Notes under the pieces: model-generated
What the model saw: only the letters and a program-made list of their open reading frames with translations
Told to the model about the DNA's origin: nothing
The model's database searches: none
Assembly (NCBI GenBank): GCA_025094145.1
Contig: JALLLS010000006.1
Location: 186,001 to 250,000, forward strand
DNA length: 64,000 nucleotides
Direction of reading: 5' to 3'
DNA from: Spinellus fusiger
Taxonomy: Eukaryota; Mucoromycota; Mucoromycetes; Mucorales; Phycomycetaceae
Part shown: positions 54,101-64,000 of the stretch, piece after piece
Layout: each line of letters begins with the position of its first letter
Numbering within the stretch: the first letter of the stretch is position 1
Translations under genes and position numbers: made by a program

Positions 54101-55628
54101 TTACGATTTGTAATGGTGCATCACAGAAACAACATAGGACTCAAGATGATAAATATCCTTTGAACCCAATTGCATACGATGTTCCTACAACAACAACAAC
54201 AAAGTTCACCGTCTGAAATTGCACTAGAATCACTTACATGTTTAGCAGCTTGTGCAATAACCATCTGCTTCATTGGACTGTCCACTCTCTTTATCAGCTC
54301 AAAGGTAAGGCACTAAGAAGATGTAAATACACAAGTAAAAGTAGACCGTATCCCTCACCTTCAGAATAGTACTGCCATCAATACAATGATTAAGAAAGTC
54401 ATACAGTTTTGCACGCATCTTTAACACTCTAGGGTCCATCAGTACACAAGTACACATCATTGATCTACGTACTGTTCTGTGGATTGATCTCTAATGATTT
54501 CTGAGGCCATGGTTGATATGGCTTGCTCCCATTCCATCAGATCCACCTTTTCTGTTTCAATCAGATCACTAGTGTTCTTTCATCAGTCTTGTTCTTCTTG
54601 CTATCACTTACTTTCGAGATGCCATACTCTCGAGAGCCAAGAGAGAAGCTCTGAGATTGCAATTGTGATGTTCTGCTATGTTCACAGCAAGTGTTTCTAG
54701 TAGAGACACTCGCTCCTCTTTGGCCACCCTCTGAAGAATACCAGCCACTTGCTTTGTAGTGGGTCTTGGAACACGGATCAACAGACAACGTGAACGCAGA
54801 GGCTCAATGACCTTGCTTAAACTCGTACAACAGAGAATCAGACGTATACTCGATGTGTACTTTTCCATAGTTCTACGCAATGCTGCTTGTGCTGTACGAG
54901 TCAATGAGTCTGCTTGATCAATTACTACTACTACAATGGATGTTAGCGACTCGGGATCCCTTGCATTTAAGGCTAGGATGTACCTTTGAATGCACGCTTT
55001 GCTTGGTTATCCACCTGCTGGGATTGGGCAATGTCCTTAAGTACTTCTTGTATAATGACATGATCATAAATCCCCAAATCACTAAGCATGTTAGTCTTTT
55101 CTTTCCGTGTGTTGTGTCTATTTACCCTGGGTTTAATTCAATGTGGTAGTTGCTGGAAACCACAGTGAAGTTCAGCTTGCGGTTGGAAGTCGTCACAAAC
55201 ATACGCTGTTCTACTTTTAACTAGAGATCAATGAGTGCTTGTCGGGTAGTCTTGGCTGATATACAACTAGTCTACAATCGTAGAAAACAGTTGTTGACTG
55301 TGTCTGTTGACAGCCACGTCAGACAATAACCCTACACTTTTTACCTTTTCAACAGCAGGACCATAGATAGCGTGGAGCATTGCTGTCAGTCTTGTCTTTT
55401 TGCCTGCACCAGAAGGACCATAAAAGAGTGTGTGGGGCATATCTTCTGACACAGCCTAAAAAAAGAATAGCAGTAATAACAAACATTTGAGTTGGCATAA
55501 CCTATAAAAAGGACTATAAAAGAGTTCTCTTTTATCTTTACCAAACGTCCCAAATGTTTGGAAATGTTTTCATGATAAGACATAGTGTCCAAAGTAGTAG
55601 GTCTGTACTTATCCACCCAGAGACTCAT
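54101..55628 (-). CDS. RFC5: replication factor C small subunit (human RFC3, yeast Rfc5)
   Basis: Clamp-loader subunit that helps load PCNA on DNA. Starts MSLWVDKYRPTTLDTMSYHE, diagnostic for this subunit. The P-loop is FYGPSGAGKKTR. Later exons give MFVTTSNRKLNFTVVSSNYH, LGIYDHVIIQEVLKDIAQSQ, VVVIDQADSLTRTAQAALRR with TMEKYTSSIRLILCCTSLSK (SRC-like motif PLRSRCLLIRVP), EWEQAISTMASEIIRDQS-like sequence, a segment with RVLKMRAKLYDFLNHCI, and the ending HRMQLGSKDIYHLESYVVSV then MHHYKS, stop at 54101. The Walker B is IDQAD rather than DEAD, normal for RFC3, which is the poorly hydrolysing subunit. About eight exons with short introns. Yeast and human numbering of RFC subunits differ. Confidence 0.94.
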
Positions 55629-56190
55629 AATAATAATAATAAAGAGAATACGCAGGCAAGTCGGTGTAGGGTAAAAAGAGGATAAAGGAACGGTAGAGGG
55701 GACGTTTCCTTTATTTTTTATTCTCTCTTCGTGACTTGCAAACAGTAAGACTCCGTTTCATGCAGTTGAGGATGGCTCGTACGAAAGAAGAATCTCTGTT
55801 CATACGAATTGGAAAAGAAAAGAAAAAAGATAAAAGGAACAGATAAAAACATGGGATAGTTATCATTATAGTCATAGACATAATAACAGTAGAAACTAAT
55901 AATAACACTATCAGTAGACTATATACAAATGCATATAAATATAAATATATACTCTCTTTGGATAAATAAAAGCTAACGATTAGAAATATGCCAAATGAAA
56001 ATGAATCAAATAAAGGCACAACGGCAGATATTTAGGCCTCTTATCTCATCTAATTGTACAGTGAAATCACTCAATTGTATCCTATTTTAAATATATACAA
56101 ACTGTTTATTGTTGTTATTGTTGTTGCTGCTATTTGCCAAATCCTATCCTATCCTATACTATAAAACAAGAGAATAATCCATATTCCACT
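55629..56190. other. intergenic, AT-rich
   Basis: Short ATT runs next to the RFC start, then AT-rich sequence with a (TCCTA)n pentamer near 56143-56158. No gene seen. Confidence 0.5.
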
Positions 56191-59100
56191 TTAATTGGTG
56201 CCACTACGCTTCAATAAAGTAACATTTCCGTGAAGAACAGGAATTGCTTTTCTATCCAAGGAAGTAGGCTCAGGAAGGAACCCTACTTTGATGAGATAGG
56301 CATAATAGAGTCCCATCAACTCATCTCCCATCAATGGACATGCAACATTGTCCTGCTTGAGAATGGCCTGTGTATTACTATCGTCTAATGAAGCACTCTT
56401 GGTGGAGGTAGGAAGATCATCAAGAACAAAGTGAAGAAGAGGAAACAAGGCATGGTTTTGTGACTGGAGTGTATGGTCCATCAGACTATTCCGCCATTCA
56501 ATGTAGCTGGTCTGCTTACACTCATAGCCATAAGTCAGAAGAGAGCCTAATAGATCACTGTAGGTGAAGATACTAGGGTGGGTGACTTGGAAAACACCAA
56601 GGGGAGAAGACATTTGGTCATGATAGGCAGCGGCAGCCACCACAGAGGCGACATAGTCTACAGAACAGGTGTTGACATCATTGGAGATGGAAGGAATGCA
56701 TTTGATCTCTATGCATCCCTTGAGTAGGCGCCATATAAAGTCATCAGTGTTGGTCACTCCTGTACGAGAATCACCCAAGATATAACCAGGACGGATAATA
56801 GTTGCCTGCATGCCACGCTTTCTGGCTTCCATGATAAGTCTCTCAGCAACCCACTTGCTCTGGCCATATCCCGTCTCAAGTCCAGTACGTGATCCTTCTA
56901 ATGCATCGGTTTCCAGTACTCTCTTGTCCTTCACAGAGTCAATATAGTAAGGAGTGTCCAGTACAGAAGTAGAGGAGACAAAATGGAAGGATTTGGGCTT
57001 TCCTTCAGAAGCAAGACGCATAGCCCACAAAGAACCAAGGACATTAGGTGCACGCAATTGATGGTAGGGATAAACCCAATGGACAAGAGCACCATTATGA
57101 ACAACACAATCTGTTCTTGCTACCAGGTCATTCCAGTCTACACAAGACAGACCCAATCGATCGCTTCCAAGGTCACCACACACGGCCTCGATACGATGAT
57201 CAGATTTCCATCTGTCTTGCCAAACAGCATGTTCAATGGCAGCCTGCTTCACACGTTCATAGGCAACAGGGGTAGATTTGGCTCGTACAATACACACAAC
57301 ACGGGTGTTGGGATAGGATAGAAGCTTATCAAGAATAAATGCACCCAGAAATCCAGTAGCTCCTGTCAATACAAACATACGGCTGTCTTGGGCTACAGGC
57401 GCAGGCACAGGTGCATAGGAGGCCTGGAGGTGCTCAGCAGCAAGTGTCTCAACATCAGCAGCATAGTCAATGGTTTCTCTTGTTGGCTGTGGTTTTTCTG
57501 ACACTTCCCGGGCTAACAGGCTTTCTTTGCTCTGGAGAGCAGACACCTCACGAGCTAAGCCTCTGATGGTAGGCTCAGCAAAGACAAGACCAAGAGGGGC
57601 ATCGACTTGGCATGTTTGGCGGATCTCAAACACCAGTTGAGTAGCAATCAGAGAATGCCCACCAATATCAAAGAAGTTATCATCCAAACCAATGACAGGA
57701 TCAGGAGAAGGTAGAAGTCTTTGCCAGATGGTATGAATGACATGCTCATTATTGATATAAATCGTCTTGCTGTCCGATGCTAATGAAGTCAAGGCAGTGT
57801 CAGGATAAGGCAGGGAGTTCTTATCGACTTTTCCATTGGGAGTTAAAGGCATTCGAACGAGCGGCACAAACAGAGAAGGAATAGCATACGAAGGAAGTTT
57901 CTGCTTGAGGTAGTGGCGTATATTCTTTATCAATTGGCGATACCGCAGCATAGGCTTGACATTAGCATCATCGCTATCATCCTTCTTTTCATCGGCTTCA
58001 TCCAATTCAGAGAACTCTTCTTGAACAGGTACAAAATAGGCTACCAATGTCTGTTCTTCGTTCTTGTCTCGACGCACCAAGGTGACGTTTTCACGAACAA
58101 AGGGATGTTGGGACAAATGCGTATCAATTTCACCCAATTCAATACGGAACCCACGAATCTTGACCTGGTCATCCGCTCGACCAACACATTCGACATTACC
58201 ATCGGCTCTGTATCTTCCCAAGTCTCCTGATCTGTAAAGACGATCTCTCTTTCCTTTCCAAAAGGCCATGCTTTCTTCTCCTGCTGCTGAATGAGCCTTC
58301 TCTGAACATTCGGCAGTGGACTGGTAGGGTGTCTCCACAAACCAATTAGGTATGAACTTTTCTTGTGTGGCATCTTCAAGACCCAGATAGCCTTCTGCTA
58401 ATCCAGGAGCACGCACATAAATCTCACCAATCTCACCCACACCACATAGCTTTGTACGGTCCTGACGGTTGACGACGAGCAATTGAACATCCACCATGCC
58501 CTTACCAGCAGGAATGATCTCCTTTTGATTTGGTAAAAAGGAAGGGTGGCTGGTACGCGAAGGCACAACAAAGTAGGAGACAGAGCGCTGTGTTTCAGTT
58601 GTACCATACATATTGATAACAGCCACATTAGGAGCAAACTTCTGGATACGAGCTGCATCTCTCTTTGTCAAAATGTCCCCCACAAAAAAGGCATTGACAA
58701 GGCTAGGGATCTCCAACTGAGCATGAGAAGAGAGGAGTTGGCCCATGGCAGGTGTTAAATGGGTAATTGTGACGCCAGCCCCATGCATCCATTCTGCCAA
58801 TTGGCCAGGCACGCCAATGTCTTCTGTGGTAGGAATGTGGAGTTCAGCACCAAAGAAGAGAGGCGTGAAGATGTCGCGTTGGATAGGGTCGTGGGCAATA
58901 CCCGACAGCATGGTGAATTTGTCGTGTTGAGTAATGCCGAACTCCTGGCCCATCCAAGGGTAGAAGTGGGTCAATGCGTAGTGGCGACCCCGTACACCTA
59001 GACTCTTTTGATTAGACACAGTTGTTTGAAGGGTGTATAGTTGTTGTTGTTTTTTTTGTTTTGTTTCTTTTTGTTCTATAGAGCAGAATAAAATATACCT

Positions 59101-60743
59101 TTAGGAATACCCGTACTGCCACTGGTAAAACTAAGAGTACCAATACTATCAGGGCCAAGGACAATGCCAGTGTTTTCAGAGGCAAGAGACTGTACTTGGC
59201 TCAACACATCTTGAGTTGTCTCTGGCAAACATCCACCAAAGAGACAACCCTGAGGATCAATACTAAGAGCAGGGATCTCGCATACAATGGACTGTTCTCT
59301 CTTGATATAGTCGCGTACAGACTCTGCAAGTACACCAGCACGACCAATGACAATCAAACCACGAGGATTGGCGACAGATAAGTAAATCTCTTGACGAGCA
59401 GGAGGATACGCAGGATCTAGTGCACATGGGGTTAACATAAGGCCATATTGTTATCACTTGGAACTCCAATAATAATAATAATAAAGAGTGGCCGTGGGTC
59501 TCTTTACACAGTGAACAAGTCCTTCTTCTTTTACAATAAAGATAGGGTCCTTACCAATCACACTATAGGTTGCACCTGCTTTGATCACACCCATGATAGA
59601 GATCACCAAATCAACACCTCGATAGGCATAGATCATGACCACATCCTCTCTCTGGATCCCATTCTGGAGAAGATAGTGGGCTACTGTATTGGAGGCATAG
59701 TGGAGTGTCTGATAACTATACGATACGCAGCCCCCTTGCTCTAATGACTCCACCACACAGGTTCTTTCAGGGTGCTGTTGGGCATTGGAAGCAAAGATAT
59801 CAGAAATAGCCCCCTCCCATACAGACCAATGCAAATCTGCTGTTGGATCAGGCAGCAGTGTCTGTGGATCTCCAAGATCAGAAATAGGAATCTGTCCAAT
59901 AGCAAGGGAGGGTGCTGCAGCTGCTGTCTCAAGAAGAAGCACCATTTGAGACAGAATGTATTGAATGCGTCTAGGAGAAAACAGGATCTGATTGTAGACA
60001 ACCCGGATGGAGATGGGACGCAAGAAGGAGGTTCGGAGGGAGGTGCTTGTTTCTGGAGAAGTGATAAAGACAGTCAGGTCTGTATTGGCAGAAGTATGAG
60101 ACAGTTGCTTCTGTGAAGGTGTGTCTGTCTCATTGTAGAATCTCACACGGAAGAGGGGGATTTTGTTTTCTGGGTTTGATGAATGGATCAGTGCATTCAA
60201 CTGTTCAAAGGGGACTTCTTGTTCCAATGCCTCTTTCTCCACCTAACAAATGCATAATAATGGTTGGATATAAAAATAGAGAAATAGAAAGAAACGCCGA
60301 ATGAATCAGTGGACTTGTTTCGCTCTCTTGTAATGCATAGACCTTACCCTGTGTACCATGGCGATTGTCTGATCAAAGGATTGTGATGGATCCATTTGAA
60401 GTCTCAATACAAGTGGATTGCCAGAGTAGGAAGATGTTCCTACTGCGAACTCCTCATCTCCAGTGTATCTTTGTAATAGCACTGCAAATGCACCGAGTAG
60501 AATAGTAAAAGGGGTGGGGGATGCTGAGGTAGTAGAGTGGCCCATGTACAGCTGAAGAATGCTCAGTAGTGTTTTATGGGACAAGTTCAATGTCTCTACT
60601 TCCTCCACAGTACGAGGAGGCAATGGACGAGAGTAGTCTGTTGGTATTAAAAGATCAGTGAGGTTCTGTAAGCGTGACTTCCATGCTGCCAGACGTTCCT
60701 CTGTTGCTGGACTGCTGGTGTGTAGGGAAGTTGTGCTGACCAT
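56191..60743 (-). CDS. LYS2: L-2-aminoadipate reductase Lys2, 1402 aa
   Basis: Reduces alpha-aminoadipate to its semialdehyde in fungal lysine synthesis. Four exons, all in phase: 60348-60743, 59555-60242, 59099-59416, 56191-58997 (1403 codons). N-terminal condensation-like domain: MVSTTSLHTSSPATEERLAA, DEEFAVGTSSYSGNP, EVPFEQLNALI. Adenylation domain: LSFTSGSTGIPKG (junction), GRHYALTHFYPWMGQEFGIT, SGIAHDPIQRDIFTPLFFGA, NMYGTTETQRSVSYFVV, YRSGDLGRYRADGNVECVGR, IRGFRIELGEIDTHL, NGKVDKNSLP. Carrier domain: DDNFFDIGGHSLIATQ with the phosphopantetheine Ser. Reductase domain: LTGATGFLGAFILDKLL, YGQSKWVAERLIMEARKRGM, YILGDSRTG. It needs Lys5 to be activated; no LYS5 is in the window. The length is exactly typical. 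An upstream in-frame Met at 60764 is possible. Confidence 0.97.
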
Positions 60744-61456
60744 TTTTAAGATTGAAAAATACAAGAAGAAGAATGTCCTTTCTATCTATCTAGCTAGCTA
60801 GCTATATTTATACTTATATGGATATATTTATATAGATATAGATATAGATATATAGATATATAGATATAGATATAGATTGATTGTGTGGTTTTTATAGCAG
60901 AAATTCCCTTTATATCTATGGAGGATGGAGCCCATCTTTTGTTCGTGGAAAATAGTGATTATTCCTAATTCGGAAAAGAAGAAAGATGGAAGATCAGCCG
61001 TCACGCCGTCGGGTCTTTAGGTGTGTGGACGCATAAAAAATAACAAGGACAAGAGAACAGAGCCATAAGAAAATTAGCAGCTAAAGTGAGTCTTTCTCTT
61101 TTCATCTATCCCAGACTACCTTATAAAGAAATATCTGGCTCTCTATACTATACAGGGTAAATGATGTCTGATGGTGTCTATTTTTAGCCAATCATCGATT
61201 GTCTATTCCCCTATTAGGAAGAATGAATAAACGCATTTCAAAGTGACTCATGGCGAATCGTTGAGTTTAGAATTTATTTATTGCTGGCTCTTGGAGGGTG
61301 TGGACTTGTTATTTAATCCATCTCCCTTTCTGCTATTTCAAAGTGACCTTATAGGGTAGATATGCCAGGTGTAGACTTTTAACGTGAAAATAGATGGATA
61401 GAAGAGGAATGTATGTAGAGAATAGGTAGATGAACAAGGCAGAGAAAGAAAGAAGA
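60744..61456. other. intergenic with (GATATA)n repeats
   Basis: LYS2 promoter side. (CTAG)n and (GATATA/TATAGATA)n simple sequence at 60780-60885. No TGACTC-type Gcn4 site was seen in a quick read close to the start; TGACTCA-like CAAAGTGACTCATGGCG occurs far upstream at 61238-61254. No gene found. Confidence 0.45.
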
Positions 61457-62193
61457 TCAGACGATTGTCTTGTCACTGAGCATCTCCTCCACTTCAGTAC
61501 TAAGCTGTGAGTAATAATTCAGTCTCAGTGATCGATAGTAAACAGTCAACACAATGGCAAAATAGATCTAAGGCAAAGTCAGTGAATAAGTGCATTCAAT
61601 TGATATGCTTCTATGATTGGTGCAGCTTACATGAACAAGGCGTAGAACAACAAGGATACCAATGCTAACCATACTCTCCATTCTGAACATGGCCTTATAC
61701 TCTTGTTGTTGGGTAGAGTCAAGGGCCAACTCCATTGCACTGTGGTCTGTATACATAAACCACCGGATTGCAAACAGTGAGGTTGTGACGAGACTCAAGG
61801 CACAGTCCACCCAATAGAAGCGAGTGTACCATTGGATAAACGTGTAGTTGTTCTTTTGATAATACTCCCATTAGAGATCCATGCATTGAGGATATAGATT
61901 ACCTTGTGCAATCCATAAAGACCAGCTATAAATACAATAAGAGCAACAATAGAATAGAGATAGACACTAAAGGCAGTAATGTCCACCGACGAAAATAAGA
62001 GCAGACCAAAAGGCCCACAAATCTTGTTCAACTAGAAGAATGAGATACCACACCACACACTACTCGATAGCCTACAATACCAAATACGGTGATAATAAGC
62101 ACGCCTACTTATTAGTCATTATCACTGTGAAAATTTACCTGTCTTTAGAGGAATGAATCCACAGCAGGTGGAGGATATATGTTGGTGTGCCAT
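61457..62193 (-). CDS. KEI1: inositolphosphorylceramide synthase subunit Kei1
   Basis: Golgi membrane subunit needed for IPC synthase (Aur1) activity and localisation in fungal sphingolipid synthesis. About five exons. Exon 1 starts at 62193 (MAHQHISSTCCGFIPLKT), continuing GVLIITVFGI and LNKICGPFGLLLFSSVDITA, YLYSIVALIVFIAGLYGLHK, then NNYTFIQWYTRFYWVDCALS and SLFAIRWFMY. The C-terminal exons read QQEYKAMFRMESMVSIGILV, IYFAIVLTVYYRSLRLN and end VEEMLSDKTIV. The order of hydrophobic segments, LNK.CG.(F/Y)G motif, IVF..GLY.(I/L)HK and RF.WVD match yeast Kei1. Four membrane segments. The family is fungus-specific, which supports the lineage call. Confidence 0.82.
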
Positions 62194-62651
62194 GAGAAAC
62201 AGAGCAGTAACAGAGCAGTAACAGAGCAGTAACAGAGAGAAACAAGAGAAACAAGAGAAAGAACAAGAGAAAGAAGAAAAAAAAAGGGCCAGCGACAAGG
62301 ATAGCCAATCAGAGACAGAGCAGTAACAGTATTAATACTATGATTGGGTGGCTATCACGAGATAGTAGCTTACCAGGAACAGTCGGTTGAACCCTTCAGA
62401 CTCAGATATCCCTAATCATAGCCAAGCAACAAACTGAGGTCAATAGATAAAGGCTCACAGTTGATGGCAAATGTCGTATGAATAGAAAGTTACACCAGCA
62501 AGTTGGCATATATGGCATATACGCACTGCCATAGTGACTGCACAATAGCCTACAGAGGAAGACATCCTGCTATAGATAACGATAATCTTATTCTTCATAC
62601 ACATTTCTATTCTCTTGTGCTATTCTTGGCATGTTACATTCATAGCACGTG

Positions 62652-62842
62652 GCATGTCCATAAAGAACCTCGAACAAGAAGAAAGCAATTTGTACGAACT
62701 ATTTGTAATGTATCTCTTTTATGCTTACTATCAAGACAAGCATGTAGATTCCTATAAGTATTTTAATGAAGAGGCTGCGGAAAAACACATAAATTATATC
62801 TCTTGGTACAGAACACATAATGCTGGGATGATATTAGATTAA
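62652..62842 (+). CDS. short orphan ORF, possibly a gene fragment
   Basis: Reads MSIKNLEQEESNLYELFVMY, then LFYAYYQDKHVDSYKYFNEE and HINYISWYRTHNAGMILD before TAA. The composition resembles a real protein, but nothing around it extends the frame and no family was recognised. It could be a fragment of a gene or mobile element; it precedes a dead Tc1 copy by about 400 bases. Confidence 0.35.
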
Positions 62843-63229
62843 GGTACAGTTCAAGGTATTTTATCTTTTAGTTTTATGTGTTTGGTTGCTATTCGTGCGT
62901 TAGGCATATAGCCACCCTATAAGATTGTTTTAATAATTAAGAATAGACATAGAAACACTTTAAATACTCAAGTGAGAAAATAAAAAATACAGAGAAAGGA
63001 GAAATAGAAGGATAGAACATAAAACCTCAAATGAGGGAATAGATTAAGATACAGTAAATTATAGAAATATTAGCAAGTTTTTGATTTCCCGACCAAGATA
63101 ATTAGCACAAGATAAATCTTTCTTTCTTTTTCATAATATATATGCCTTATCCAACACTAATGAACAAACAAAAAATCCTCTCTCTATAATAAAGAATAAT
63201 AGTGACTATTTTGCTTGTTGTATCATCTT

Positions 63230-64000
63230 ACACGAGGCAAATACAGATGGTACCAGCCAAGTAGAGATTGCCAATCATTTTGGTGTAGACTTTACAACTG
63301 TGTCTTTCATTTCGAAGAGATACAGAAAAACTAGTAACCTCAAGGCTAAATAATTCCCTTATCCCAGATCACTCATTAATGAGAGAGACAAGAACGAATT
63401 ATCTCGAGAAGGGGTTCGAGATTCTTTGCAGACACTAAAAGAATTCCACCAAAGTGTCTATAGTCATATTTCAGAAGATGAGAAGAAGAAAAACTTGGTC
63501 TGTTTTCTTACAGGATGGAAAATAAACCTGATCTTACCAATAAGCATATGAAAATAAGACTTACTTGGGCTAAAGACCCTACTCACTGGACCGATGAGTA
63601 ACGGTATACCATCATTGGGTCAGATGAGTCAAGTTACTAGCTCATCTCCAACAATAAGCGCAACAGAGTCATCCAAAAGGAGTCCTTGGGATACTTCCAA
63701 AGAATGTGAAGCCAACCATGGCTTTTGGTAGTGGTAGGGTGATGGTGTGGGGGTTCTATGTCCAGTAAAGGGCAATATTGATGTCCCTAAATACATTGAG
63801 TCCTTGAAGGAAGAAGAATATCATGAACTGACCCATAGAGCTGAAATGATCTCAGAAATAGGTTATCTTCTTCAGGAAGATAATTCCAGTAACCATAAGT
63901 GCAAGGTGATAAAAGAATAGAATAAGGAAACGAGTGTGGTCACAATAAAAGACAGGTCTTCCCAAAGCCCTATAGATAACTTTTAGGATATTTCGGACCA
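63230..64000 (+). pseudogene. second decayed Tc1/mariner transposase, 3' end outside window
   Basis: HTH region: DGTSQVEIANHFGVDFTTVS with SKRYRKT, then a stop. Later frames give NKPDLTNKHMKIRLTWAKDP, TIIGSDESSY (first catalytic Asp region), ISNNKRNRVIQ, MSSKGNIDVPKYIESLKEEE and LLQEDNSSNHKCKVIKE (second Asp block, normally QDN.P.H). At least five stops and frame shifts interrupt it. The C-terminal PDLNPIE block is only faintly visible as SSQSPIDNF. Sequence differs from the copy at 4.9-5.4 kb, so the two are not recent duplicates. Inert. Confidence 0.85.

Noticed and set aside
63395..63420. tRNA B-box-like GGGGTTCGAGATTC
   Set aside because: No A box or cloverleaf could be formed around it, and it sits inside the Tc1 relic.

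Overview
The window is nuclear DNA of a filamentous fungus. The fungal signs are two genes of the alpha-aminoadipate lysine pathway (LYS2 and homocitrate synthase), Kei1 (an IPC synthase subunit), mitofissin (Atg44), an Rsc7-type remodeller subunit and a chitin-deacetylase-family protein. Genes carry many short GT-AG introns, intergenic DNA is AT-rich and full of micro- and minisatellites, and decayed Tc1/mariner copies are present. Together this suggests an early-diverging lineage, most likely Mucoromycota. The phylum is an inference; no rRNA or other decisive marker is in the window. No tRNA, rRNA, CRISPR array or viral gene was seen.

Layout. 1-4 kb: TFIIH subunit Tfb2 (minus strand, 3' part outside the window), a tiny two-exon mitofissin gene, and eIF2B-delta with a GC-AG intron. 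4-9 kb: a gene-poor stretch with a dead Tc1 transposase and a weakly supported spliced gene. 9-19 kb: a chitin-deacetylase-like protein that has lost its catalytic residues, a GATA-like/PHD protein, a WKF-domain protein, a very small hydrophobic protein, proteasome chaperone PSMG3, and helicase Spb4/DDX55. 19-27 kb: Sym1/Mpv17, a nine-exon gene joining an Rsc7/Npl6 domain to three PHD-type fingers, and fumarylacetoacetase. 27-35 kb: a GH15 enzyme, a two-helix membrane protein, RNase T2, then about 2.3 kb of AT-rich DNA without a recognisable gene. 35-41 kb: trifunctional C1-THF synthase and homocitrate synthase, convergent. 41-47 kb: an acidic protein, a small MIT-like protein, a secreted GPI-type HExxH metalloprotease, and an unknown repeat protein; 12-bp minisatellites cluster here. 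47-54 kb: EFR3, an NXT1/NTF2-like export factor, and an HP1-type protein. 54-64 kb: RFC3 (yeast Rfc5), LYS2 (1402 aa in four exons), KEI1, and a second decayed Tc1 element running off the end.

Most genes are housekeeping and unrelated to each other, as expected in a eukaryote. Three encode putative chromatin factors (GATA/PHD, Rsc7-PHD, HP1), two act in lysine synthesis, and three act in mitochondria or membranes (Atg44, Sym1, Kei1). The most interesting item is the Rsc7-PHD fusion: all nine exons keep one reading frame across the Rsc7 domain and the PHD fingers, joining in one protein what yeast (Rsc7/Swp82) and animals (BAF45/PHF10) show in different forms. Exon models were built by hand from reading frame, GT/AG sites and family alignment from memory; no search was run.
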